Origin: Pelagerythrobacter aerophilus
GTDB taxonomy: Bacteria; Pseudomonadota; Alphaproteobacteria; Sphingomonadales; Sphingomonadaceae
Assembly: GCF_003581645.1 (NCBI RefSeq)
Contig: NZ_QXFK01000018.1
Span: 356,501 to 420,500, forward strand
Direction: 5' to 3'
Length of the DNA: 64,000 nt
The position numbers and the translations under genes are program-made. Below, piece by piece: positions 33,441 to 42,741 of the stretch. Below the pieces are notes generated by a model. The model was given only the letters and a program-made list of their open reading frames with translations. It did not search any database and was not told the DNA's origin. Within the stretch, counting starts at the first letter, position 1. Every line of letters starts with the position of its first letter.

Positions 33441-34673
33441 TCAGGCGCGGAGACGTGCGATGAAGAATCCGTCGAGGCCGCCCGCTTCCGGCAGCATGCC
33501 GGGGTCGGTGCGGACCCAGCCCTCGGGCGCCGGCGAGAGGCCGGCGGGCAGTTCCTCGGCCGTGATCGGCAGGAGGTCGAGGCCGACTTTGCCGAGCTGC
33601 TCCTCGCCCTCCTCGCGCTCGAGCGAACAAGTGGCGTAGACCAGCACGCCGCCGGGCTTGAGCCATTCCGCCGCCCGGGCGAGCAGCGCGGTCTGGAGTT
33701 CGGCCATTTCGGCGATCTGGCGCGGGCCGATGCGGTGGAGCACGTCGGGGTGGCGCCGCGCGGTGCCGGTGGCGGTGCAAGGCGCGTCGAGCAGGATCGC
33801 ATCGAAGCGGTGCCTGGGTTCCCAGGTCAGCGCGTCGGCGCGGACGACGCCGGCCTTCAGCCCGGTGCGCTTCAGGTTGTCCTTCAGCAGGTCGAGGCGG
33901 CGCTTGGACACATCAAGCGCCGTCACCTGCCAACCGGCGGCGGCAAGTTGCAGCGTCTTGCCGCCCGGCGCGGCGCAGAGGTCGAGCACGTGCCGTCCCT
34001 GCCCCTCGCCCAGCAGGCGCGCGGGCAGCGAGGCCGCGAGGTCCTGCACCCACCAGCCGCCATCCGCGAAACCGGGCAGTTGTTCGACCGGTGTGCCGCG
34101 CGGGAGGCGGACATGGCCGGGCGCAAGCGACTCGCCGCCGAGCTGGACGGCAAGCGGTGTCGCGTCGCCTGGATCGCGCAGGGCGAGGTCGAGCGGCGGC
34201 GGATCGGCCAGCCCTGCGGCGATTCTTGCCGCTGCCTCTCCCCACCGCGCGCGCGCGGCCTCGGGCAGCGTCGGCACTTTCGGCAGGGCCGCGCCCTGCT
34301 TGGCCAGCGTCGAGAACACGCCGTGCGCCAGTCGCCGCGGACCGCCGCCGAGCAGCGGCAGCGCCGTCGCGATCACGGCATGCGGCGGGGTGCCGAGGCG
34401 GAGCCACTGCGCCAGCATCAGCCGCAGCACGGCGCGCGGCTTGGCGTCGTCGGGCAGGCGCCTCTGGGTCGCACCGTCGATCAGCGCGTCGAAGTCGACC
34501 AGCCAGCGCAGCGCCTCGCTTGCGATGGCGACGGCGAGCGCACGATCGGGTGCGGCGCGCACCCCGCGCAAAGCCGCGCCTTCCGCCTGCTCGAGCGTCT
34601 CGCCCCGGCGCAGCACGGCGTCGAGCATATGCAGCGCGGCGCGGCGCGCGGGCAGTCCGGGTGTTTCAGCCAT
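33441..34673 (-). CDS. rsmB: 16S rRNA m5C methyltransferase, RsmB/NOL1 family
   Basis: A 410-residue enzyme with an N-terminal NusB-like RNA-binding domain (about 5-130) and a SAM-dependent RNA cytosine-5 methyltransferase domain (about 165-408). Seen are the SAM loop LDLCAAPGGKT, the DAPCTATGT motif and the catalytic YATCSLEREE. RsmB methylates C967 of 16S rRNA. The size and NusB domain separate it from other NSUN-like enzymes. It is a single minus-strand gene. Confidence 0.9.
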   Translation of the reverse strand: MAETPGLPARRAALHMLDAVLRRGETLEQAEGAALRGVRAAPDRALAVAIASEALRWLVDFDALIDGATQRRLPDDAKPRAVLRLMLAQWLRLGTPPHAVIATALPLLGGGPRRLAHGVFSTLAKQGAALPKVPTLPEAARARWGEAAARIAAGLADPPPLDLALRDPGDATPLAVQLGGESLAPGHVRLPRGTPVEQLPGFADGGWWVQDLAASLPARLLGEGQGRHVLDLCAAPGGKTLQLAAAGWQVTALDVSKRRLDLLKDNLKRTGLKAGVVRADALTWEPRHRFDAILLDAPCTATGTARRHPDVLHRIGPRQIAEMAELQTALLARAAEWLKPGGVLVYATCSLEREEGEEQLGKVGLDLLPITAEELPAGLSPAPEGWVRTDPGMLPEAGGLDGFFIARLRA

Positions 34674-34727
34674 CGCCGCGCCCTAGACGCCCTTGCGCCC
34701 GCCCGCCAGTGCGCGCATCTTGCCGGC

Positions 34728-34886
34728 ATGCCCAAACGTGCGACCAAACGGCCCGAAACTTTCAAGAAGCCCGCGCACTGGAGTGACGCGCCGCCGCCCA
34801 AACCCAAGGCAGGCGACGACGGGGAGGAGCTGAGCCCAACCCGCTACGGCGACTGGGTGAAGAACGGCATCGCGATCGATTTCTAG
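34728..34886 (+). CDS. DUF1674 / SdhAF4-like succinate dehydrogenase assembly protein
   Basis: A short 52-residue protein. Its C-terminus SPTRYGDWVKNGIAIDF matches the conserved end of DUF1674/SdhAF4 proteins (P-T-R-Y-G-D-W-x-x-x-G-x-x-x-D-F). Eukaryotic SdhAF4 binds flavinylated SdhA and protects it during complex II assembly. The N-terminus is basic and low-complexity. No sdh genes are nearby. The open frame extends far upstream, but only this tail is real. Confidence 0.8.
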   Translation: MPKRATKRPETFKKPAHWSDAPPPKPKAGDDGEELSPTRYGDWVKNGIAIDF

Positions 34887-34890
34887 CGAG

Positions 34891-34945
34891 CCCCCGCGAA
34901 GGCGGGGGCCCAGTTGCGGCATGAGGTCCCCGCCTTCGCGGGGAC
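34891..34945. repeat. Pair of REP-like GC-rich hairpins
   Basis: Two hairpins with the same core in opposite orientation: CCCCCGC-GAAG-GCGGGGG (34891-34908) and GTCCCCGC-CTTC-GCGGGGAC (34926-34945). They lie between converging genes (sdhAF4-like and P450) and may serve as a bidirectional terminator. This motif type is, to my knowledge, common between sphingomonad genes. Confidence 0.65.
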
Positions 34946-34954
34946 ACAGGCTCC

Positions 34955-36346
34955 TCACAACGGCTTGAACGTCACTTTCAGCCCGTCCTTGGGGCGAGGG
35001 ATCGGCCAGGGCTGCCATTGCGGCTCGTAGCCGTCTTCGATCGCGATCTCGTAGCGGGTGAGGAGCTGCGCCATCAGGACCTTCACCTGCATATAGGCGA
35101 AGTGGAGGCCGAGGCACATGTGCGCTCCGCCGCCGAACGGGATCCAGGCGTACTTGTGCCGCTCCTTCACCGCTTCGGGCGTGAAACGCATCGGATCGAA
35201 GCGGTCGGGATCGGGCCAGTATTCTTCCATGCGGTGGACGAACTGCGCATTGATTCCGACCGGCGCGCCGGCGGGGATGCGATAGCCGCCGAACTCGAAT
35301 TCCCTCAGCGCGCGGCGGGGGGTCGAGGGCACCGGCGGGATCATCCGCAGCGCTTCCTTGAACGCCATCTCGGTCAGTTCCAGCTTGCCGAGATCGTCGT
35401 AGCCGATGTCGCCGGTGATGGCGGTGATCTCCGCCCGCAGCCGCTCCTGCCACTCTGGGTGCTTCGCCAGCAGCCAGACGAGTGTCGTCGCCGAAGAGGT
35501 GATCGTGTCGTGCGCCGCCATCATCAGGAAGTTCATGTGGTCGACCACCTCGTCGACCGGCAGCATCGATCCGTCCTCCCGCGTCGCGGTGGCGAACTGG
35601 CTGAACATGTCCTGCCCGCCGCCCTCGGCGCGGCGGCGGCGCGTCTCTTTCGTGAAATAATCGACCAGGAACTCTCGCCCCTTCACGCCTTTGCGCATCA
35701 GCGTGAAGGGCAGCGGCGTGCGGATCGGCGCGACCGAAGCCTGGACCATGTAAACGAACGCCTCGTTGATCCGGTCCGCTTCCGGCCCCCAGGGAATGCC
35801 GATGAAGCTGTCCGCCGCGAGATCGAGCGTAAGCTGCTTGATCGCGGGGTAGAACTGCATCGGCGCCCCGCCCCAGCCCTTCACCGCCTGCGCGATGCCG
35901 CGGTTGAGGCTGCCGGCATAGTGCCGCATCGGCCCTGGCTTGAAGGCGATCGACAGCGCGCGCCGGTCGGTGCGGTGATGATCGAAGTCCATCAGCATCA
36001 GCCCGCGCGGGAACAGCCGGTCGAGGATCGGGCCCCAGCCCTGCTCGGAGGAGAACAGCTTCTCGCGGTCGAACAGCACGAGCTCGTTGGCGTCGGCCCC
36101 GACCATGGCGACGTTCCAGCCGCCGAAGGCCCTGCTCTTGTAGACCCGGCCATAGGTCTCGACCATCCGGCGGGTGAAGGCATGCGGATCGGCCAGCATG
36201 CGGAATGTGTTGCCGACCACCGGCCATCCGCCTTCGCCGGGAATGTGCGCGAGGTCGACATCGGTCAGCACGTTTTCGCGCCAGTGGCGCGGCGCGGCTT
36301 CGGCCGGAGCGTGGGCGGAAAGCGCGGGTTCGGCGAGCGTGGCCAT
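34955..36346 (-). CDS. Cytochrome P450
   Basis: A 463-residue soluble P450. The I-helix oxygen-activation motif is AAHDTITSS, the ExxR helix is EALRMIPP, and the heme loop FGGGAHMCLG puts the axial Cys at 411. The layout resembles bacterial P450s related to the CYP26/CYP120 (retinoid- or lipid-hydroxylating) groups, but the substrate is unknown. The start at 36346 has a perfect AAGGAGG (36355-36361) before it. A palindromic operator lies just upstream. No ferredoxin or reductase gene is adjacent. The gene follows hemH on the same strand. Confidence 0.9.
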   Translation of the reverse strand: MATLAEPALSAHAPAEAAPRHWRENVLTDVDLAHIPGEGGWPVVGNTFRMLADPHAFTRRMVETYGRVYKSRAFGGWNVAMVGADANELVLFDREKLFSSEQGWGPILDRLFPRGLMLMDFDHHRTDRRALSIAFKPGPMRHYAGSLNRGIAQAVKGWGGAPMQFYPAIKQLTLDLAADSFIGIPWGPEADRINEAFVYMVQASVAPIRTPLPFTLMRKGVKGREFLVDYFTKETRRRRAEGGGQDMFSQFATATREDGSMLPVDEVVDHMNFLMMAAHDTITSSATTLVWLLAKHPEWQERLRAEITAITGDIGYDDLGKLELTEMAFKEALRMIPPVPSTPRRALREFEFGGYRIPAGAPVGINAQFVHRMEEYWPDPDRFDPMRFTPEAVKERHKYAWIPFGGGAHMCLGLHFAYMQVKVLMAQLLTRYEIAIEDGYEPQWQPWPIPRPKDGLKVTFKPL

Positions 36347-36359
36347 GCGGCGGACCTCC

Positions 36360-36381
36360 TTACTTACCGCAGTGTAAGTAA
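36360..36381. promoter_or_regulatory. Perfect palindromic operator before the P450 gene
   Basis: TTACTTAC (36360-36367) and GTAAGTAA (36374-36381) form a perfect 8-bp inverted repeat around CGCAGT, 14 bases before the P450 start and touching its ribosome-binding site. This layout is typical of TetR-family operators. No TetR gene is in the window. Confidence 0.65.
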
Positions 36382-36390
36382 TCTGCGCGT

Positions 36391-37413
36391 CTAAATCCAG
36401 CCCGCAAGTTCGCGGCGCACCAGCGCCTCCAGCATGTCCATTCCCGGCTCGCGCGCGTTGAGGCAAGCCAGCGCGGCGAACCGCTCGCCGCCGGCGCCGA
36501 GGAATTGATCGCGTCCCTGGATCGCTAGCTCCTCCAGCGTTTCGAGGCAGTCGGCGGAGAAGCCCGGCGAGGCCACGACGAGCCGCTTGGTGCCCTTGTG
36601 TGCCTCCGTAACCAGCGTCCTGTCGGTCGCGGGTTCGAGCCATTTCGCCCGGCCAAAACGGCTCTGGAACGTCGTGTCTATCCGTAAGTCCGTCCGTCCG
36701 AGCGCTTCCTCCAGCAGCCGCGCCGTCTTGCGGCAGTGGCAATGATAGGGATCGCCCAGGTGGAGCGTCCGCTCGGGCATACCGTGGAAGCTCAGCAGCA
36801 GAACCTCGGGCGCGAAGTCGAGCGCGTCGAGCTGCGCGCCGATGTCGCAGGCGAGCGCGTCGATGTAGAGCGGATCGTCGTGATACGGAGGCAATGTTCG
36901 TAGCGCGGGTTGCCAACGCATTTTCCGCAGCTTGTCCGCAGCCTTGTCCACAACCGTCGCCGTCGTCGCGGCGCAGTATTGCGGATAGAGCGGCACGAGC
37001 AGCACCCGCTCGCACCCTTTGTCCATCAGCGCCTGAAGCTCGTCGCCGATCGCCGGGCGGCCGTAGCGCATGGCCCAACGGACCCGCACCGCCTCGCCCA
37101 GCCGCTCCTGCAACTTCTCCGCTTGCTCCGCGGTGATCGCGGCGAGCGGCGAGCCGGCTTCGGTCCAGACCTGGCGATAGGCATGCGCGCTCTTCTTCGG
37201 CCGCGTGGTGAGCACGAGCCCGCGCAGGATCGGCTGCCACGCCAGGCGCGGGATCTCGACGACGCGCGGGTCGGACAGGAACTCGGCGAGATAGCGTTTC
37301 ACCGAGGCCGCGTCCGGCGCATCGGGCGTGCCGAGATTGACGAGCAGGACGCCGACGCGCCCGCTCCTCACCGGCGCGTGATCGCGCGGCACATTCTGTT
37401 CCTGCCAGGTCAT
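36391..37413 (-). CDS. hemH: Ferrochelatase
   Basis: A 340-residue ferrochelatase that inserts Fe2+ into protoporphyrin IX in the last step of heme synthesis. The conserved metal-binding His is H210 (SFHGMPERT) and the Glu is E291 (GFSADCLETLEE); LVNLGTP near the start is also conserved. The start overlaps the stop of the molybdenum hydroxylase gene (ATGA). The reading upstream of 37413 is a shadow. Placement before a P450 gene may couple heme supply to a heme enzyme, although the P450 has its own operator-like site. Confidence 0.95.
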   Translation of the reverse strand: MTWQEQNVPRDHAPVRSGRVGVLLVNLGTPDAPDAASVKRYLAEFLSDPRVVEIPRLAWQPILRGLVLTTRPKKSAHAYRQVWTEAGSPLAAITAEQAEKLQERLGEAVRVRWAMRYGRPAIGDELQALMDKGCERVLLVPLYPQYCAATTATVVDKAADKLRKMRWQPALRTLPPYHDDPLYIDALACDIGAQLDALDFAPEVLLLSFHGMPERTLHLGDPYHCHCRKTARLLEEALGRTDLRIDTTFQSRFGRAKWLEPATDRTLVTEAHKGTKRLVVASPGFSADCLETLEELAIQGRDQFLGAGGERFAALACLNAREPGMDMLEALVRRELAGWI

Positions 37414-39695
37414 AGCCCGCCCGATAGCAGCGGCAGACGGCGCAGGCGAAGCCCCGTTGCGGAATGGAGCGCGTTGGCGATCGCCGGGGCCGCCACCGCC
37501 ACGCCCAGCTCGCCCGGATCGAACGGCTCCGCCTCGCTCGCAACGAAGTCGACCTCGATCTCCGGCACGTCGGCCAGCAGCGGCAGGTTCAGGTCGGCGA
37601 GCCGGCCCTGGACCGGCAACCCCTGCCGGTACTCGATCGCAGCGCCGAGCGCCTGGGCCATCCCGAAGACCAGCCCCCCTTCGATCTGTTGGCGCGCTAT
37701 GTCGATATTGACGATCCGCCCGATGTCGACCGCCGCCGTCAGCCGGGTCACGCGCACGCCCCCCTCGTCTTGCCGCGCCGTGGCGACGCAGGCGATCCGC
37801 CCGCCCTCGTCCCCGCCGCCCATTCGGTGGCAAGCGAGCCCCTTGCCGCTCTGATCGAGACCGCCGTCCCATTCGGCAAGACGTGCGGCGCGCTGGAGGC
37901 ATTCGGCCATGCGCGCGTCCTCCCCCAGCATCCCGATCCGGTACGACAGCGGTTCGCGCCCGTGCCGCGTCGCCAGCTCGTCGATGAAGCATTCGATGAA
38001 GAACGCAGTGTAGCCATGCGCATTGGCGCGCATCCGGCCACTGGGCATCCCGGTCGCGACGGGAATGTGTTCGACCGTCACGTCGGGGATCGCATAGGGC
38101 GGCAGCGCGCCTTCGGTCACCATCGGGTCGGTTTCGCCGACCGTGTTTTCCAGCGCGGCCCAACTGGTCTCGTTGCCGAACAGCCGGCGGCCGAACTCGC
38201 GCGCCGCCGGCTGCATCGCGATCCGGACCTTGAGCGCCGTAATCTCGCCATCCGCGTTCGGGCGCACATTGGCCGAGACGATGGCGGAAACCGGGGCGCG
38301 GGGGCGGCCGGCGAGCTGTTCCTCCCACCGCGACCAGACGAGCTGGACCGGGCGGCCGTGTTTCTCCCCCACCTCGCGCGCCATCAGCGCCACCTCGATC
38401 GCGTGATCATGCTCGAGCCGCCGGTCGAAGCTGCCGCCTGCCGCCATCGGGTAGAGGATCACGTCCGACAGCGAGAGACCGATCGCCTCGGCCGCGGCCC
38501 GGCGGGCTCGCTCCGGCGCCTGGCTCGCGATCCATAGCTCCAGTCGCCCGTCGGCGAAGCGCGCAGTCGCGCTTGCGGTTTCCAGAGTGGCGTGCGCGCC
38601 CGGCGCCACGTCGTAGCGCAAGGCGAGGTCGGGCGTCTCGGTCCACTCGGCCCCTTCGCCCCGCACGGCGAGCGCCTCTCCCGTGCCGCGCCGGATCGCT
38701 TCGTCGAGCTTCGCCTCGATCTCGCCGGAATCGAGCGGCCCGGCGACGCGGAAGCGCGGGCGCATGGCCTGGAGCGCGCGATCGGCGGCCCACCAGTTGC
38801 TCGCCACGGCGGCAAGCCACCGCTTGCCCTCCACGACCTGCACCAGTTCGCCGATGCGCGCGGCACGGCGCGGTTCGAAGTGCGACAGCTCCGCCTGAAC
38901 TGCCGGTCCGTGCTTGATCGCGGCATAGAGCATGTCGGGCAGGCGCACGTCGCCTGCAAACAGGAAACTACCGTCGACTTTCGCGGGCAGATCGAGCCGC
39001 GGGTAGGACGTCGCCGCCTCGGCCGCGCCCGCGATCGGACTTTCGGAAGCCGGAAGCGGACGCAGGTGCGGCGGATCGGGCGGTTCCAGTTGCGCCGCCT
39101 CTGCCGCAAGGTCGGCGAAGCGCAGCCGGCGCTCGCCGTGGCGGACGAACCCGGCGGCTGCTTCGCATTCCTCCCAGGCGACGCCCCACCGCTCGGCCGC
39201 AGCCATGCACAACAGTGCACGGGCGGTAGCCGCTGCGATGCGGCAGGGGCCTTCGTGCGCGGCGAGCGTGGTTCCCTCGGCGGTCGCCAGGAGAGGCGCT
39301 TCCTGTGCATAGCGCTTGGCCAGGAGATCGTCGGGATTGTCGGCGAGACCGGGCGCGAAGGGCATCCACAGCGGCGCCCAGCGGGCGGCCAGCGGGATAT
39401 TGGCATAGGCCCCGCTCACAGGTGCAGGTTCGACGGCGATCTGCCGCCAGTCCGCGCCAAGCTCGACCGCGACGATCTGCGGCAGGATCGTCGTCACGCC
39501 CTGGCCCATTTCGAGCTGGGGCACGGCCACGGTGACGACGCCGTCCTGCGCGATCTTGAGCCAGGCGCCGAATCCATATTCGCCGCGTCCGGGAGCGAGC
39601 GGGTCGGGGAAGTTTCGCGGGCGCAGCGTCCAGGCGGCGAGCAGCCCCCCGCCCACCGCGGCACCGATCAGGATCCCGCGGCGGCTTACCTGCAT
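37410..39695 (-). CDS. Molybdenum hydroxylase large subunit (IorB-like)
   Basis: A 761-residue member of the xanthine dehydrogenase/aldehyde oxidase molybdopterin family, closest in layout to the isoquinoline 1-oxidoreductase beta subunit. It has a Tat signal (VSRRGILIGAAVGGG), the opening VPQLEMGQGVTTILPQIVAVEL, the cofactor segment around MAAGGSFDRRLEHD, and the catalytic Glu in DPGELGV near the C-terminus. Such enzymes hydroxylate N-heterocycles or aldehydes with a separate 2Fe-2S subunit. No small subunit gene is adjacent: mrp lies upstream and hemH downstream. Confidence 0.85.
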   Translation of the reverse strand: MQVSRRGILIGAAVGGGLLAAWTLRPRNFPDPLAPGRGEYGFGAWLKIAQDGVVTVAVPQLEMGQGVTTILPQIVAVELGADWRQIAVEPAPVSGAYANIPLAARWAPLWMPFAPGLADNPDDLLAKRYAQEAPLLATAEGTTLAAHEGPCRIAAATARALLCMAAAERWGVAWEECEAAAGFVRHGERRLRFADLAAEAAQLEPPDPPHLRPLPASESPIAGAAEAATSYPRLDLPAKVDGSFLFAGDVRLPDMLYAAIKHGPAVQAELSHFEPRRAARIGELVQVVEGKRWLAAVASNWWAADRALQAMRPRFRVAGPLDSGEIEAKLDEAIRRGTGEALAVRGEGAEWTETPDLALRYDVAPGAHATLETASATARFADGRLELWIASQAPERARRAAAEAIGLSLSDVILYPMAAGGSFDRRLEHDHAIEVALMAREVGEKHGRPVQLVWSRWEEQLAGRPRAPVSAIVSANVRPNADGEITALKVRIAMQPAAREFGRRLFGNETSWAALENTVGETDPMVTEGALPPYAIPDVTVEHIPVATGMPSGRMRANAHGYTAFFIECFIDELATRHGREPLSYRIGMLGEDARMAECLQRAARLAEWDGGLDQSGKGLACHRMGGGDEGGRIACVATARQDEGGVRVTRLTAAVDIGRIVNIDIARQQIEGGLVFGMAQALGAAIEYRQGLPVQGRLADLNLPLLADVPEIEVDFVASEAEPFDPGELGVAVAAPAIANALHSATGLRLRRLPLLSGGL

Positions 39696-39697
39696 CC

Positions 39698-40663
39698 TCA
39701 GGCGTCCGCGCCGTCGAGCCAGCGCGAGAGCTTGTCCGCGATCGCCCGGAACGCTTCCCCTTGCACGCCGTCATCCGCAGCGGGCGGCGTGCCCGCGTCG
39801 CTCGCCTCGCGGATTTCGAGCGACAGGGGAATACGCCCGAGGAAGGGAACGCCCTTCGCTGCGGCGGCAGTCTCCACACCGCCCGTCCCGAACGGGTCGC
39901 TCAGCTCGCCGCAATGCGGGCAGGCGTAGCCGGCCATGTTCTCGACCAGGCCGATCACGGGAATGGAGCCCGTTTCAAACAGCTGCATCGCGCGCGTTGC
40001 GTCGATCAGGGAGAGGTCCTGCGGTGTCGAGACGATCACCGCTCCGGCGGGCTTGAACCGCTGGAGCATCGTCAACTGCACGTCGCCGGTACCCGGCGGC
40101 AGATCGATCAGCAGCAATTCGGTATCGCCCCAGTTCGCATCGATAAGCTGCCCGAGCGCACTGCCGACCATCGGCCCACGCCAGGCGATCGCCCGGCCGG
40201 GTTCGACGAGGTGGCCCATCGAGAGCACCGGCACGCCCCACTTGCTCTCGACCGGCACCAGCTTGTCGTTTTCGGCGACCGGCCGCTCGCCCTGGTTCGC
40301 GAGCAGCGTCGGCTGCGAAGGCCCGTAGATGTCGGCGTCGACGATGCCGACCTTGCGGCCGGCGCGCGCGAGCGCGATCGCCAGATTGGCCGTCAGCGTC
40401 GACTTGCCGACCCCGCCCTTGCCCGATCCGACGGCGATGATCCGGCGTTGCGGACGATCGGCCATCATCGCGACCCGGACCTCCTCGATCCCCTCGACTT
40501 GCCCCAGCAAGTCCTGGGTCGCCTCTTCGACGTCCTGGCGGGCCGACGCATCGAGACCGGAAGCATCGAGGATCGCAGTCACCTTGCCGTCCGTGATGCG
40601 CAGCGATCGAACCCGTGCGGCAATCGCGTCGGGCAGGCGGGCTTTCAGCTCCTTGTCGGTCAT
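39698..40663 (-). CDS. mrp: Mrp/ApbC/NBP35-type Fe-S carrier P-loop ATPase
   Basis: A 321-residue protein with an N-terminal MIP18-like domain (about 1-65) and a deviant Walker A GKGGVGKST (81-89). The C248-x-x-C251 pair (YACPHCGE) binds a bridging Fe-S cluster in the dimer. Family members deliver Fe-S clusters to apo-enzymes. The ATG at 40663 follows from the domain start; upstream codons read into the hflK leader. It is 2 bases from the molybdenum hydroxylase gene, which needs an Fe-S partner, and diverges from hflK. Confidence 0.93.
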   Translation of the reverse strand: MTDKELKARLPDAIAARVRSLRITDGKVTAILDASGLDASARQDVEEATQDLLGQVEGIEEVRVAMMADRPQRRIIAVGSGKGGVGKSTLTANLAIALARAGRKVGIVDADIYGPSQPTLLANQGERPVAENDKLVPVESKWGVPVLSMGHLVEPGRAIAWRGPMVGSALGQLIDANWGDTELLLIDLPPGTGDVQLTMLQRFKPAGAVIVSTPQDLSLIDATRAMQLFETGSIPVIGLVENMAGYACPHCGELSDPFGTGGVETAAAAKGVPFLGRIPLSLEIREASDAGTPPAADDGVQGEAFRAIADKLSRWLDGADA

Positions 40664-40736
40664 GGGCGGGTCACTAGCACCAAAATCGGCTGCGCAACCC
40701 CTGTTTTTCCAGCCATCCGCACCTATAAAGGCTGCC

Positions 40737-41894
40737 ATGAACATCTTGGGCGGTTTTCAGAAACGCATAGCGCTGGCGATGGCCGGCAAGAGCCCGTGGG
40801 GCGGGAAGCCAGGGGGCAGCGGCGGCAAGGACGGCGAGCAGCCGGAAGAAGCGCCGGGAGCGGACGATCCTCCGCGCGGCCCGCGCAATCCGTGGCTCCC
40901 GGGCGGCGGCGGCGAGGAGCCGCGCCGTTCCGCCAATATCGAGGATATCTTCAAGCACCGCGGCGCCGAAGGTCCGCGTCGGCGAGGCGGAGGCGGAGGC
41001 GATGGTCCCCGTTTCCGGCTCCCAGACGGCCCTGGCGGACGCAGCTGGTTCCCGCTCGCCATCGCGGCGATCGCGGCGCTGTGGCTGTTCGTGACCAGCA
41101 TCCACCAGGTTGCCCCGCGCGAACAGGGGATCGTCACCTGGTTGGGCGGGAAATACTCGCACACGCTGTCCTCGGGCCTCAACTTCACGCTGCCCTGGCC
41201 GATCCAGGTGGTGGAGATCGAGAACGTCAGCCAGATCCGTTCCGAAAGCATCCCGGGCACCAACGAGGAGAAGCTGATCCTCACCGGAGACCAGAATCTG
41301 GTCGACCTGTCCTATCTTATCCGCTGGAACATCAAGGATCTGCAGCAGTTCAAATTCCAGCTCGCCGATCCCGAGGAAACGATCCGCGAAGTTGCCGAAG
41401 CCGCGATGCGCGCCTCCGTTGCCGAGCAGGATCTCGACAGCGTGCTCTCCGGCGCCGGCCGCGCGACGATCGAGGAGCGCGTGCGCACCCGGATGCAGAC
41501 GATCCTCGACGCCTACCGCGCGGGCGTCGCCGTGCAGGGTATCGAGATCGAGAAGACCGATCCGCCCGCCGAAGTGGTCGAGGCGTTCAAGGACGTTTCC
41601 GCCGCGCAGCAGGACGCCGAAACCGCCGTCAACAGCGCGCGCGCCTATGCCCAGCGGGTCCTTGCGCGGGCGCAAGGCGACGCGGCGGCCTTCGACAAGA
41701 TTTACGAGGAGTATCGCCTGGCGCCCCAAGTCACCCGCCAGCGGCTCTATTACGAAACGATGGAAAGCGTGCTGAGCAAGACCAACAAGACGATCATCGA
41801 GGCGGACGGCGTCGTGCCGTACCTACCGCTGCCCGAAGTGCAGCGCCGCTCGCAAGGTTCGCCGCCGGTCGTTTCCACCCCGGAGGGCCAGTGA
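40737..41894 (+). CDS. hflK: FtsH protease modulator HflK
   Basis: A 385-residue protein with a Gly/Pro-rich basic N-terminal tail (1-100), one membrane helix (about 105-122, WFPLAIAAIAALWLF) and a periplasmic SPFH/band-7 domain (VAPREQGIVTWLGGKYSHTL...). HflK and HflC form a large cage around the FtsH protease in the inner membrane. The hflC gene follows after one base. The long Gly-rich tail is typical of alphaproteobacterial HflK. Confidence 0.93.
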   Translation: MNILGGFQKRIALAMAGKSPWGGKPGGSGGKDGEQPEEAPGADDPPRGPRNPWLPGGGGEEPRRSANIEDIFKHRGAEGPRRRGGGGGDGPRFRLPDGPGGRSWFPLAIAAIAALWLFVTSIHQVAPREQGIVTWLGGKYSHTLSSGLNFTLPWPIQVVEIENVSQIRSESIPGTNEEKLILTGDQNLVDLSYLIRWNIKDLQQFKFQLADPEETIREVAEAAMRASVAEQDLDSVLSGAGRATIEERVRTRMQTILDAYRAGVAVQGIEIEKTDPPAEVVEAFKDVSAAQQDAETAVNSARAYAQRVLARAQGDAAAFDKIYEEYRLAPQVTRQRLYYETMESVLSKTNKTIIEADGVVPYLPLPEVQRRSQGSPPVVSTPEGQ

Positions 41895-41895
41895 C

Positions 41896-42741
41896 ATGAC
41901 GCGCATCTGGCAGGACCACAAGGGCAGCGTAATCGCGCTCGGCATCGCGCTCCTGGCGCTGCTTTCGAGCATCGTCATCGTGCCCGAGACGCATCAGGCG
42001 GTGATCATCCAGGGCGGCCGGCCCGACCGGGTCGCCAACCAGTTCCAGCCGGACGCGCCGTACGGCGAGACCGGCGCCGGCATCGTGCTCCGCATCCCCG
42101 GCTACGAGCGGGTGCAGATGATCGACAAGCGGATCCTCGATCTCGACATGGAGCGGCAACAGGTGCTCTCGAGCGACCAGCAGCGCCTCCAGGTCGATGC
42201 CTACGCCCGCTTCCGCATCATCGACCCGGTGCTCACGGTCGAGAACGCCGGCTCGGAGGAGATTCTCCGCACGCAGCTTTCGCCGATCCTCACTTCGGTG
42301 CTGCGGCAGGAACTCGGGCGCCGGTCGTTCGCCTCGCTGCTGACGGCGGAACGCGGCACCGCCATGGCGAACATTCGCGACGCGCTCGACCGCGAGGCGC
42401 GCAGCTACGGCGCGCAGATCATCGACGTGCGGATCAAGCGCGCCGACCTGCCCGACGGGGCCCCGCTCGCAGCCGCGTTCACCCGCATGCGGACCGACCG
42501 CGAGGAAGAAGCGGCGACGATTCGCGCACAGGGCCAGAAGAACGCCCAGATCATTCGCGCCGAGGCCGAAGCCGACGCGGCTTCGACCTATGCCGCCGCC
42601 TATGGTAAGGATCCGGAGTTCTACGACTTCTACCGCGCGATGGAGAGCTATCGCCGCACCTTCGAACAAGGCGAAGGCGAGAGCACGATGATCCTGTCGC
42701 CGGACAACGAATACCTGCGCCAGTTCCAGGGACAGCGTTGA
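41896..42741 (+). CDS. hflC: FtsH protease modulator HflC
   Basis: A 281-residue partner of HflK with an N-terminal membrane helix (about 13-30) and a band-7 domain (VVPETHQAVIIQGGRPDRV, VQMIDKRILDLDMERQQVL). The C-terminal part has the coiled-coil region with EAEADAASTYAAAYGKDPEF seen in HflC. It is translated directly after hflK (one base apart) and the pair precedes degP, making a membrane-protein quality-control group. Confidence 0.93.
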   Translation: MTRIWQDHKGSVIALGIALLALLSSIVIVPETHQAVIIQGGRPDRVANQFQPDAPYGETGAGIVLRIPGYERVQMIDKRILDLDMERQQVLSSDQQRLQVDAYARFRIIDPVLTVENAGSEEILRTQLSPILTSVLRQELGRRSFASLLTAERGTAMANIRDALDREARSYGAQIIDVRIKRADLPDGAPLAAAFTRMRTDREEEAATIRAQGQKNAQIIRAEAEADAASTYAAAYGKDPEFYDFYRAMESYRRTFEQGEGESTMILSPDNEYLRQFQGQR

